Positions 1 through 5,580 are shown, counted from the stretch's first letter. The stretch is DNA of 6,885 nucleotides from Spirochaetia bacterium (GCA_021286925.1 JAJTBL010000100.1:1-6885); one strand, 5' to 3'. Notes: generated by a model not told the origin, from the letters alone. Translations and numbers: made by a program.

Positions 1-407
1 CCGAGCATGATTACCTTTCCCATGACATCGGGAACGGTAACGCCCTTGGGCCGGCCGCCGAATATCAGAACGCCCAAGTTTTCTATCAGAAATGAAGCGC
101 CGATGGCGCTGATCATGATAGAAATTCTGGGAGAATCCCGCAAAGGCCGATAAGCAATCCGTTCAAGCCCGATACCGAAAAATGCTGTCAGAACAATAGC
201 GATGAGCAGTGATGCCCACCACGGCAGCGCTACAAGGCTGACACCATAAAACGCCACATAGGCACCCAGCATGAAAACATCGCCATGCGCAAAATTTATC
301 AACCGCAGAATACCATAGACCATCGTGTAGCCGATGGCGATGAGCGCATAGAGACTGCCAAGCGACAGGGCATTGACAATGTGCTGTAAAAGTAATGCTA
401 CAGTCAT
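1..407 (-). CDS. livH: Branched-chain amino acid type ABC transporter permease, LivH family (3' part missing)
   Basis: Inner-membrane permease subunit of a HAAT-type ABC importer (LivHMGF family) that would pass substrate delivered by the adjacent binding protein. Only the first 135 codons lie in the window; the gene runs off the left edge. The translation starts MTVALLLQHIVNALSLGSLY and shows the family hallmark GILRLINFAHGDVFMLGAY at residues 32-50, then ERIAYRPLR at 82-90 and a SAIGASFLIEN segment at 100-110. Hydrophobic spans at about 10-33, 44-60 and 62-80 agree with the LivH membrane topology. The ATG at 407-405 has the Shine-Dalgarno-like stretch GAGGA three bases upstream. It lies 126 bp downstream of livJ on the same strand, just past an intrinsic terminator, so it probably depends on read-through. 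The livM, livG and livF genes expected next would lie outside the window. Family assignment is firm; the substrate cannot be read from sequence. Confidence 0.93.
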   Translation of the reverse strand, partial: MTVALLLQHIVNALSLGSLYALIAIGYTMVYGILRLINFAHGDVFMLGAYVAFYGVSLVALPWWASLLIAIVLTAFFGIGLERIAYRPLRDSPRISIMISAIGASFLIENLGVLIFGGRPKGVTVPDVMGKVIML

Positions 408-422
408 GCTTCCTCTATCGTG

Positions 423-467
423 AAAAAACACGGGCCTGCGAGAAAGCGTCAGCTTTGACCAGGCCCG
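423..467 (-). terminator. Intrinsic terminator/attenuator between livJ and livH
   Basis: On the minus strand an 8-bp perfect GC-rich stem, CGGGCCTG (460-467) with CAGGCCCG (431-438), encloses a second 5-bp helix (443-447 with 452-456) closed by a 4-base loop. It is followed by TG and a run of six U (428-423). The run ends only 16 bases before the livH start codon. A terminator placed after the binding-protein gene and before the permease gene is a known way for ABC operons to make more binding protein than permease. That use is inferred here. Confidence 0.85.
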
Positions 468-484
468 GATTGTTGTAAAATTAT

Positions 485-528
485 GACATTCCGAAAAGCG
501 CTCTATGCGGGATTCCGAAATGTCCCGC
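485..528 (-). repeat. Overlapping inverted repeats after livJ, possible alternative RNA hairpins
   Basis: Two inverted repeats share bases and cannot form together. One is GCGGGA (507-512) with TCCCGC (523-528); the other is GACATT (485-490) with AATGTC (519-524). The 9-mer ATTCCGAAA also occurs twice as a direct repeat (488-496 and 512-520). All of this sits between the livJ stop codon and the intrinsic terminator. It could be a 3'-end stabilising structure or simply a decayed duplication. Confidence 0.4.
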
Positions 529-533
529 CTTAA

Positions 534-1679
534 TTAGGGCTGTACAGTTGCCAGATAGCTGAACTTGCCGTCTTTGACAGTTTTGATAACTGCGCTCTTG
601 ACAGCATCGCCTTCAGCGTCGAGCGTTATCATGCCAGCGGCGCCGGGGAAGTTGGCGGTTTTGGCAATTTCGTCTCTGATTTTGACCTTATCGAGGCTCT
701 GAGCCTTTTCGATAGCGGCGCGGGCGACCAGGTATCCATCAAAGCCAAGCGCGGTAACAGCTGCCGGTTCTTTGTTGTACTTCTGTCGATAGGCGTCGAG
801 GAAGACTTTGGAAGTTTCGGTGATGGGAACTTCGGTCGCAAAGAATGTGGAGAAAACAGCGCCTTCAACAGCTGCTTTTCCAACATCGAGGAACTCGGGG
901 GTTTCCCAGGTGTCGCCGCCGAGGAACGGAGTCTTGATACCCAATTCACGAGCCTGCTTGATGATAAGAGCGCTTTCGGTAAAGTTGCCCGGTGCAAAGA
1001 TGACATCCGGTTTGAATTTCTTGATTTCAGTCAGCTGGGCGGCAAAGTCAGTGTCGCCGGTGTTGTAGTTGAGTTCAGCAAGGATGGAAGCGTCATCGCC
1101 AGTCAGCTGTTTGAAGCTGTCTACAAAGTATTTGGCGAGGCCGACGGAATAATCGTTGGAGACTTCGCGGATGATGACGGCTTTCTTGGCACCAAGCTCT
1201 TTGGCGGCATAGGTCGCCATGACAGTGCCCTGGAAAGGATCCAGGAAGCAGACGCGGAAGTAGTATTCATTTCCCTTGGTCACGAGGGGGTTGGTGCAGG
1301 AGAGGCCAACAGCTGGGGTCTTGGCCTGCTTGACAATGGGACCAGCGGCCATGGAGAGCGAAGAGCCCCACGAACCGAGAACAACGTGGACTTTGTCTTT
1401 GTCGACAAGGCGCTGAGCGGCGTTGGCTGCTTCGACTTTGTCAGACTTATTGTCTGCGATCACCAATTCAATCTTGTACTCTTTTCCGCCAACCGTAACT
1501 GTGGGATACAGCTCATTGGCAAGCTTGATGCCTTCTACTTCAAGGGCACCGCCGCCGGCATTCGCGCCGGTCAGAGGTTCAAAAACACCAAACTTTACGG
1601 TCTTGGGCGCGGCGGGGCCGCAGGCGAACAGCAGTGCGAGGACTGCCAGTCCGAGTGCAAAAAATCCGATTCTCTTCAT
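534..1679 (-). CDS. livJ: Branched-chain amino acid type ABC transporter substrate-binding lipoprotein (LivJ/BraC family)
   Basis: Extracytoplasmic ligand-binding subunit of the importer whose permease follows, with the type I periplasmic binding protein fold (Peripla_BP_6). From the ATG at 1679 the protein has 381 residues, a usual family length. It starts MKRIGFFALGLAVLALLFAC: Lys-Arg, a hydrophobic core and a lipobox ending in Cys20, so it should be a lipid-anchored lipoprotein. The mature N-terminus carries FGVFEPLTGANA, typical of the first lobe, then GSWGSSLSMAAGPIV and NYNTGDTDFAAQLTEIKKFK, both characteristic of the family. The C-terminal GAAGMITLDAEGDAVKS matches the usual end of lobe two. 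An in-frame TTG directly before the ATG would give a 382-residue product, but AGGAGG (1691-1686) is six bases from the ATG and only three from the TTG, so the ATG is preferred. It has its own strong promoter and a terminator after it. Ligand unknown: leucine/isoleucine/valine is the family default, but amides or other amino acids are possible. Confidence 0.95.
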   Translation of the reverse strand: MKRIGFFALGLAVLALLFACGPAAPKTVKFGVFEPLTGANAGGGALEVEGIKLANELYPTVTVGGKEYKIELVIADNKSDKVEAANAAQRLVDKDKVHVVLGSWGSSLSMAAGPIVKQAKTPAVGLSCTNPLVTKGNEYYFRVCFLDPFQGTVMATYAAKELGAKKAVIIREVSNDYSVGLAKYFVDSFKQLTGDDASILAELNYNTGDTDFAAQLTEIKKFKPDVIFAPGNFTESALIIKQARELGIKTPFLGGDTWETPEFLDVGKAAVEGAVFSTFFATEVPITETSKVFLDAYRQKYNKEPAAVTALGFDGYLVARAAIEKAQSLDKVKIRDEIAKTANFPGAAGMITLDAEGDAVKSAVIKTVKDGKFSYLATVQP

Positions 1680-1685
1680 CAATAG

Positions 1686-1691
1686 CCTCCT
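1686..1691 (-). promoter_or_regulatory. Ribosome binding site of livJ
   Basis: AGGAGG on the minus strand is a full Shine-Dalgarno core, six bases from the ATG at 1679 and three bases from the in-frame TTG at 1682. This spacing decides the start in favour of the ATG. Confidence 0.85.
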
Positions 1692-1700
1692 GTTGATTTA

Positions 1701-1724
1701 GTCCGTTTCAAATTATGAATGGAC
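1701..1724 (-). other. Stem-loop at the predicted 5' end of the livJ mRNA
   Basis: On the minus strand GTCC-A-TTCA-TAATT-TGAA-AC-GGAC can fold into an 8-bp stem with a small internal loop and a 5-base loop. The stem begins one base after the start point (1725) predicted from the -10 box. 5'-terminal stem-loops are known to lengthen the life of some bacterial mRNAs, which would suit an abundant binding protein. The fold is seen in the sequence; the role is inferred. Confidence 0.45.
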
Positions 1725-1731
1725 CTTTCAG

Positions 1732-1760
1732 ATATTAGAACGAGATTTGTGAATTGTCAA
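1732..1760 (-). promoter_or_regulatory. Sigma70-type promoter of livJ
   Basis: On the minus strand a consensus -35 box TTGACA (1760-1755) is separated by exactly 17 bases from TAATAT (1737-1732), which matches the -10 consensus at four of six positions. The predicted start point is near 1725, leaving a leader of about 46 bases that contains the AGGAGG. The DNA just upstream (1761-1800) is A/T-rich and could act as an UP element. Confidence 0.8.
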
Positions 1761-1797
1761 TTTTAATTTGCGATTGGAAGCATAATTATTGATAAAT

Positions 1798-1811
1798 TTG
1801 AATCGAATCAA
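1798..1811. promoter_or_regulatory. FNR-like palindrome in the livJ/flavoprotein intergenic region (weak)
   Basis: TTGAATCGAATCAA matches the FNR consensus TTGAT-N4-ATCAA at nine of the ten defined positions. It is centred about 79.5 bp upstream of the predicted livJ start and about 106 bp upstream of the predicted flavoprotein start, neither of which is a classical activating position. The region is A/T-rich, so chance is a real possibility. Confidence 0.25.
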
Positions 1812-1875
1812 GGGGGCTGGACAGTTATTCGACCTGATTCAAGAGAAATGGCAAAACTTCAGCTTTCTCCTACCC

Positions 1876-1904
1876 TGTACGTATTCTTCTGTCTCTGCTA
1901 TTAT
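1876..1904 (+). promoter_or_regulatory. Possible promoter of the flavoprotein gene, giving a near-leaderless mRNA
   Basis: TATTAT (1899-1904) is a fair -10 box. The hexamer 17 bases upstream, TGTACG (1876-1881), matches the -35 consensus at only three positions. Transcription would start near 1911, five bases before the ATG at 1916. No better promoter was seen between 1800 and 1915. Confidence 0.35.
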
Positions 1905-1915
1905 TTCGTACCGTC

Positions 1916-3199
1916 ATGCAACACTACGATATCGTCATAGTCGGCACCGGCCCTGCTGGCCTCGGAGCCGCGTTCGAACTCCAGGCCCGGCGTCCGCAGG
2001 ATTCGATTCTCATCCTCGACAAGAATGAAATGTCTTCAGGCGGGCTCCGCAATGACTGCAAGATGAATTTCAGCTGGCCCATCGGCTTTCCTGAAACCTG
2101 CTGGGACGAAGTGACCGCGTCCTATTACCTCAAGCGTGTCGAAGATTTTCTTCAGCCCGCAATCATGGAACGCAAAAATATCCGTACCTATGTGCATCGG
2201 GCGGAAAAGATCGGGGTCAAGCTCCTTGAAATCCGCCAGTCGCATCTGGGAACCGACGGCGGCATTGAACTCATCAAACAGCTGACCGCGCGGCTTCAGG
2301 CTGCCGGTGTTGCAATTGCACTTGGCGAAACCATGAAAACCATGGACGCAAGCGCCAAGGTTATCACCACCGACAAGCGTGAGATTCATTATACGGATTT
2401 GATACTGGCCCCGGGGCGGAGCGGCTTTGCCTTTCTGCAGGACATGATGAATCTCTGCTCGATCCCCTACCGAGACAACATTGTCGATATCGGTGTACGG
2501 GTTGAAACCCGCGAAGAGCGCTACCCCATTGTCAAGGATTACTACGATCCCAAATTCATGTTCCCCAAAAAAACACGCACCTTCTGCACCAACTCGCGCT
2601 CAGCCCACGTTGTCCAGGAACGCTATGGAGATCCTGAAACCGGCTACTGGTATTCAGTCAATGGCCATGCATGGTCCTCTTCGCGGCCTGCCAACGGCCT
2701 TGTCAACTTCGCCATGCTGAAAACGGTAACCTTGACAGCGCCGCTCGCCTCTGGCCAGGCGTACGCAAGGATGCTCGGCATGCAGGCCAGTCTTCTCGGC
2801 GGCGGCAGACCCATCATGCAGAGAATTGGCGATTTCAGGCTCGGAAAACGCTCTTTTGCCGAGTCCTTTACCGGCGATCTCTACGATTTTGAACCAACAC
2901 TGCCTTCATGCACCCCCGGCGACATTGCCCTCTCAGCGCCGGCCAAGGTTCTGAACGCCCTCTGGAACGGCATCAAACTACTGGATTCTATTGTCCCAGG
3001 GCTTCTGCATCCGAGCACCATTCTGTATTATCCGGAAATCAAGCTGTACGCAAACAAGCCTGTTTTTATCGATCAGTACTTCAGAGTAGCGGAAGGCCTT
3101 TATCTGATTGGCGACGGAGCGGGAACAAGCCGAGGCATTACCGCCGCCTGGGCTTCCGGACTTCGGGCCGCAGATGGAATTCTGCGCGAGCGCGGCTGA
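1916..3199 (+). CDS. FAD-dependent dehydrogenase/oxidoreductase, COG2509-like
   Basis: Predicted soluble flavoprotein of 427 residues, similar to the uncharacterised COG2509 family of FAD-dependent dehydrogenases; substrate and electron partner are unknown. The N-terminal dinucleotide fold starts at residue 4 (YDIVIVGTGPAGLGAAFEL), with the glycines of GxGxxG at 10, 12 and 15 and an acidic residue ending the second strand at Asp35. A GGLRNDCK segment (42-49) follows. Further family hallmarks are DIGVRVE (191-197), YDPKF (210-214), TRTFC (220-224), a VNGH motif, an LLGGG segment, YYPEIKLY near the C-terminus, and the closing flavin motif GDGAGTSRGI (399-408). No signal peptide or membrane segment is evident. 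The start is fixed by the Rossmann fold beginning at residue 4. No Shine-Dalgarno sequence lies upstream, and upstream of this ATG the frame stays open through about 1860 with no ATG, GTG or TTG. The CDF gene follows 87 bp downstream on the same strand, so the two may be co-transcribed. The family is convincing; any specific reaction would be a guess. Confidence 0.88.
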   Translation: MQHYDIVIVGTGPAGLGAAFELQARRPQDSILILDKNEMSSGGLRNDCKMNFSWPIGFPETCWDEVTASYYLKRVEDFLQPAIMERKNIRTYVHRAEKIGVKLLEIRQSHLGTDGGIELIKQLTARLQAAGVAIALGETMKTMDASAKVITTDKREIHYTDLILAPGRSGFAFLQDMMNLCSIPYRDNIVDIGVRVETREERYPIVKDYYDPKFMFPKKTRTFCTNSRSAHVVQERYGDPETGYWYSVNGHAWSSSRPANGLVNFAMLKTVTLTAPLASGQAYARMLGMQASLLGGGRPIMQRIGDFRLGKRSFAESFTGDLYDFEPTLPSCTPGDIALSAPAKVLNALWNGIKLLDSIVPGLLHPSTILYYPEIKLYANKPVFIDQYFRVAEGLYLIGDGAGTSRGITAAWASGLRAADGILRERG

Positions 3200-3204
3200 T
3201 CCGA
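3173..3204 (+). repeat. 32-bp direct repeat, copy 1 (end of the flavoprotein gene)
   Basis: This copy encodes the last residues of the flavoprotein (DGILRERG) and its stop codon, plus a few bases beyond. It recurs 65 bp downstream (3238-3269) with a single C/T difference. The sequence between the copies is not repeated after copy 2. Confidence 0.9.
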
Positions 3205-3237
3205 GCTGTTTGATGCGCCGCTCACCTTCGCCGAACT

Positions 3238-3269
3238 GATGGAATTTTGCGCGAGCGCGGCTGATCCGA
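3238..3269 (+). repeat. 32-bp direct repeat, copy 2 (intergenic, before the CDF gene)
   Basis: Near-perfect copy (31 of 32 bases) of 3173-3204. The 65-bp shift is not a multiple of three, so this copy is out of frame with copy 1. It supplies an ATG at 3239 that is in frame with the CDF gene, which makes a 16-residue N-terminal extension look possible although it is most likely untranslated. Confidence 0.9.
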
Positions 3270-3286
3270 AAAGTGGTATAGAGGTT

Positions 3287-4204
3287 ATGGAAGATAGAAT
3301 TCGACTTATAAAAACCGCCAGCTGGATAGCATTTGGCGGCAATTTCTTACTCGCGGCGATGAAAATTCTTGTAGGATTTACCGCAGGAAGTCTGGCTGTC
3401 CTCTCTGATGGCATCGATTCAAGCACCGATGTTCTCATCGCCCTTATGACCCTTGTGGCGGCAGGCATCAGCTCCAAACCAAGCGACAAGGAACATCCCT
3501 ACGGACACGGCAGAATCGAAACCGTGGCATCAGCAGCCATTGCCTTTATCGTCTTTTTTGCAGGCGGACAGGTTTTTGTTTCAGCCCTGAAGGGAATCTT
3601 CAGCCGAGAGACTGCATCGATGCCCTCATCGCTCGCGCTGTGGGTGACTGGCGTGTCAATTGCGGGAAAACTGGCACTTACCTACAGCCAATTCTACCTG
3701 GGCAAAAAATCCAATTCCGCGATGCTGATCGCCAACGCCAAAAACATGCGCGGCGATGTTATCACTTCGGCTGCCGTCCTCATCGGTTTGGGGCTCACCT
3801 TCCTCACCGGCATTCCGGTCATCGATAAAGTGCTGGCCATGCTGGTCGCTCTTTGGATTATAAAAAACGCCGTCGGCATCTTTATGGAAGCCAACACCGA
3901 ACTCATGGATGGAACCACCGATCATGGCCCCTACCGGGATCTTTTCAAAGCCGTATCCGAAGTGCCGCTCGCCGGGAATCCGCACCGCGTCAGGCTGAGA
4001 AGGATTGGCTCGATGTTTGTCGCTGACATGGATATTGAAGTGGCCCCCGACATGACCGTCAGAGAAGCACACGAAATTTCCCAGCAGGTTGAGACCTCGA
4101 TCAAGCAGGCTTTGCCCGAAATTTATGATGTCATTGTTCATATCGAACCGCACGGCAATGTGGAAGAGGAAAAATTCGGCCTAACTTCGAAAGACACCCA
4201 CTGA
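3287..4204 (+). CDS. Cation diffusion facilitator (CDF) family metal transporter
   Basis: Inner-membrane divalent metal/proton antiporter of the CDF family, normally exporting Zn, Fe, Mn, Co or Cd. From the ATG at 3287 it has 305 residues, a standard length. About six membrane spans (roughly 11-32, 37-59, 79-100, 114-134, 158-174, 177-198) are followed by a cytoplasmic dimerisation domain from about 210. TM2 carries DGIDSSTD with Asp44 and Asp48 in the metal-site positions. The loop has DKEHPYGHGRIE (67-78), with Asp67, His70 and His74 matching YiiP site B. The C-terminal domain has AHEI and VHIEPH, as in family members. In TM5 the site reads NMRGD (153-157): Asp157 is kept, but the usual His or Asp is Asn153. 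A longer form from ATG 3239 is possible, but its extra residues come from the 32-bp repeat and no ribosome site precedes it. The chosen ATG has GAGG only two bases upstream, so initiation may be weak. Family is certain; metal unknown. Confidence 0.93.
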   Translation: MEDRIRLIKTASWIAFGGNFLLAAMKILVGFTAGSLAVLSDGIDSSTDVLIALMTLVAAGISSKPSDKEHPYGHGRIETVASAAIAFIVFFAGGQVFVSALKGIFSRETASMPSSLALWVTGVSIAGKLALTYSQFYLGKKSNSAMLIANAKNMRGDVITSAAVLIGLGLTFLTGIPVIDKVLAMLVALWIIKNAVGIFMEANTELMDGTTDHGPYRDLFKAVSEVPLAGNPHRVRLRRIGSMFVADMDIEVAPDMTVREAHEISQQVETSIKQALPEIYDVIVHIEPHGNVEEEKFGLTSKDTH

Positions 4205-4216
4205 AAATTCGACTTT

Positions 4217-4259
4217 GGTAACATAAGTTACCGCTTTTACGGCTCGCTCCCTGTATCTT
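4217..4259 (+). promoter_or_regulatory. Crp/Fnr-type operator and -10 box of the hemerythrin gene
   Basis: A perfect palindrome GGTAAC-ATAA-GTTACC (4217-4232) lies upstream of TATCTT (4254-4259), a four-of-six -10 box. If transcription starts seven bases after that box, at 4266, the palindrome is centred at -41.5, the position of class II Crp/Fnr activator sites. No -35 box is present, as expected for such promoters. GTAAC-N4-GTTAC has the two 5-base half-sites and 4-base gap of Fnr-family sites. From memory, a similar motif was proposed for HcpR-type nitrosative-stress regulators in some anaerobes, but this was not checked. The palindrome plus the following TTTT could alternatively be a weak terminator for the CDF gene. 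Confidence 0.6.
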
Positions 4260-4277
4260 ACATCATGCAAGGAGCGA
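4244..4277 (+). repeat. Inverted repeat that could cover the ribosome site of the hemerythrin gene
   Basis: TCGCTCC (4244-4250) is the exact reverse complement of GGAGCGA (4271-4277), and the second arm contains most of the Shine-Dalgarno sequence AAGGAG (4269-4274). The first arm lies upstream of the predicted start point, so the pair could form only in mRNA reading through from the CDF gene. Confidence 0.5.
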
Positions 4278-4280
4278 ACC

Positions 4281-5555
4281 ATGAGTGAATATCTGACAAT
4301 CGACCCGGAACGGCAGCTGAAGCTGAAGGACATTATCGGCAAACTGCACCAGGGGGTGCCGGTTCATGAAGTCAAGCGGGAATTCGGGCGCCTGATTCAA
4401 GGCGTGAGCGCCGCGGAAGTAGCAGCGATGGAACAAGCGTTGATCGACGGCGGCATGCCTGTCGAGGAAGTCCAGCGCCTCTGCGAAGTTCACGTTGAAG
4501 TGTTCGAACAATCGCTGGCACAGAATGGCAATCCTAAAAAAACTCCGGGGCACCCGGTTCACACACTGATTGAAGAAAATCGCCGCGCGATGGCTGCACT
4601 GAATGAGCTGAAAAATACTGCGCGAGCCTTTCGCTGGGGCATGGGCGCCAGAGATGCCGCCGTAGCAGCTCTCGAGAATGCTTCCAAAATCATCATTCAT
4701 TATACGCGGAAAGAAAACCAGCTCTTCCCCTATTTGGAAAAGCACGGATTTACCGGGCCTTCCCGGGTCATGTGGGGCAAGCATGACGAAATCCGCGAGC
4801 TCTTTAAAGAAGCGCGGCTTGCGCTGGATCAGGGCGGAAAAGCGTTTGCACCCAAAGCCAGCGCTATTGCCCAGAAAATGAAAAAAATGATTTTCATGGA
4901 AGAGCACATCCTCATTCCAGAGGCTGTCCGAAGGCTGTCGGAACGCGAGTGGGCGCAAATACGGCTGGGTGAAGATGCCATAGGTTTTGCGTGGGTCAAA
5001 CCGGAAGCCCTGTACGACGCAGCCCTGGTACTCGCGACAGAACAAAAGAAAGATCTGCTGAAAGCGGTTAAAGCGGAAGCGCCGAAAACGCCGGCAGCCA
5101 CCGGTACACTGGCTGACAACAAGCCAGATGTTTTAGAAAAGGCAGCGGGGATGCTCAATCTGGATACCGGGACTATCAGTGCCGAGCTATTAAACCTGGC
5201 GTTGAAAACCCTGCCTGTCGACATCAGTGTAGTCGATGAGAATGATCATGTGCTGTATTACTCGGATTCTCCCCACAGGCTTTTCCCACGCAGTCCGGCG
5301 GTGATTGGCAGAAGTGTGCAGAACTGCCATCCGCAGAAATCGGTTGAAACGGTCAATAAAATCCTGTCTGCCTTCAAAAAAGGTGAAAAGGATGCTGCTC
5401 GATTCTGGATTGAAATGGGAGGCAGGTTCATCCTGATTGAATACTATGCGCTCCGAGACAAGGACGGGAAATATCGGGGGACGTTGGAGATGAGTCAGGA
5501 TCTTACTGAGCTGAGGGCCCTGCAGGGTCAGCGCCGTCTTTTGGATTGGGATTGA
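4281..5555 (+). CDS. DUF438 - hemerythrin-like - PAS domain protein
   Basis: Soluble three-domain protein of 424 residues. Residues 1-80 match DUF438 (LKDIIGKLHQGVPVHEVKREF, MPVEEVQRLCEVH). Residues about 89-235 form a hemerythrin-like HHE four-helix domain that would bind a di-iron centre; candidate ligands are His91 or His94, His140 with Glu145, His168 with Glu170, and Glu208 or His209 in MEEHILIP. A charged Ala/Lys/Pro linker spans about 253-283. Residues about 300-412 form a C-terminal PAS domain, with VVDENDHVLYYS (317-328), the subfamily segment NCHPQKSV (348-355) and a closing DLTEL. No signal peptide, membrane span, kinase or other output domain is present. Hemerythrin-like domains bind oxygen, nitric oxide or iron, so a role in sensing or handling these is plausible but unproven. 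The ATG has AAGGAG six bases upstream. A promoter of Crp/Fnr type precedes the gene and a strong terminator follows, so it is probably a single-gene unit. Confidence 0.92.
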   Translation: MSEYLTIDPERQLKLKDIIGKLHQGVPVHEVKREFGRLIQGVSAAEVAAMEQALIDGGMPVEEVQRLCEVHVEVFEQSLAQNGNPKKTPGHPVHTLIEENRRAMAALNELKNTARAFRWGMGARDAAVAALENASKIIIHYTRKENQLFPYLEKHGFTGPSRVMWGKHDEIRELFKEARLALDQGGKAFAPKASAIAQKMKKMIFMEEHILIPEAVRRLSEREWAQIRLGEDAIGFAWVKPEALYDAALVLATEQKKDLLKAVKAEAPKTPAATGTLADNKPDVLEKAAGMLNLDTGTISAELLNLALKTLPVDISVVDENDHVLYYSDSPHRLFPRSPAVIGRSVQNCHPQKSVETVNKILSAFKKGEKDAARFWIEMGGRFILIEYYALRDKDGKYRGTLEMSQDLTELRALQGQRRLLDWD

Positions 5556-5580
5556 GTGTTTCCGAAATTGTGCTAAAGGA

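Noticed and set aside
629..1006. A 125-residue minus-strand frame inside livJ, and plus-strand frames at 808-1068, 1386-1685 and 1423-1701
   Set aside because: All overlap the well-supported livJ reading frame and show Ser/Pro- or Arg-rich low-information translations typical of shadow frames.
1789..2028. A 79-residue plus-strand open frame spanning the intergenic region and the start of the flavoprotein gene
   Set aside because: It overlaps the flavoprotein in another frame, has no ribosome site, and its second half is an out-of-frame reading of the Rossmann fold.
3239..3286. N-terminal extension of the CDF protein starting at ATG 3239
   Set aside because: The 16 extra residues are encoded mostly by the second copy of the 32-bp repeat, CDF proteins normally begin shortly before TM1, and no ribosome site precedes this ATG.
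3656..4153. A 165-residue minus-strand open frame inside the CDF gene
   Set aside because: It is a shadow of the CDF coding sequence, with no family motif and no initiation signal.
4217..4236. GGTAAC/GTTACC hairpin followed by a short T-run as a terminator of the CDF gene
   Set aside because: The stem has only six pairs with four A/T or mixed pairs, and only four T follow after GC. The -41.5 placement relative to a -10 box fits an operator better, though a dual role is not excluded.
4263..5045. A 260-residue open frame on the minus strand opposite the hemerythrin gene
   Set aside because: The plus strand carries a clear DUF438-hemerythrin-PAS protein with its own ribosome site. The antisense translation shows no recognisable motif, is rich in Phe/Arg/His as expected from antisense reading, and has no ribosome site or promoter.
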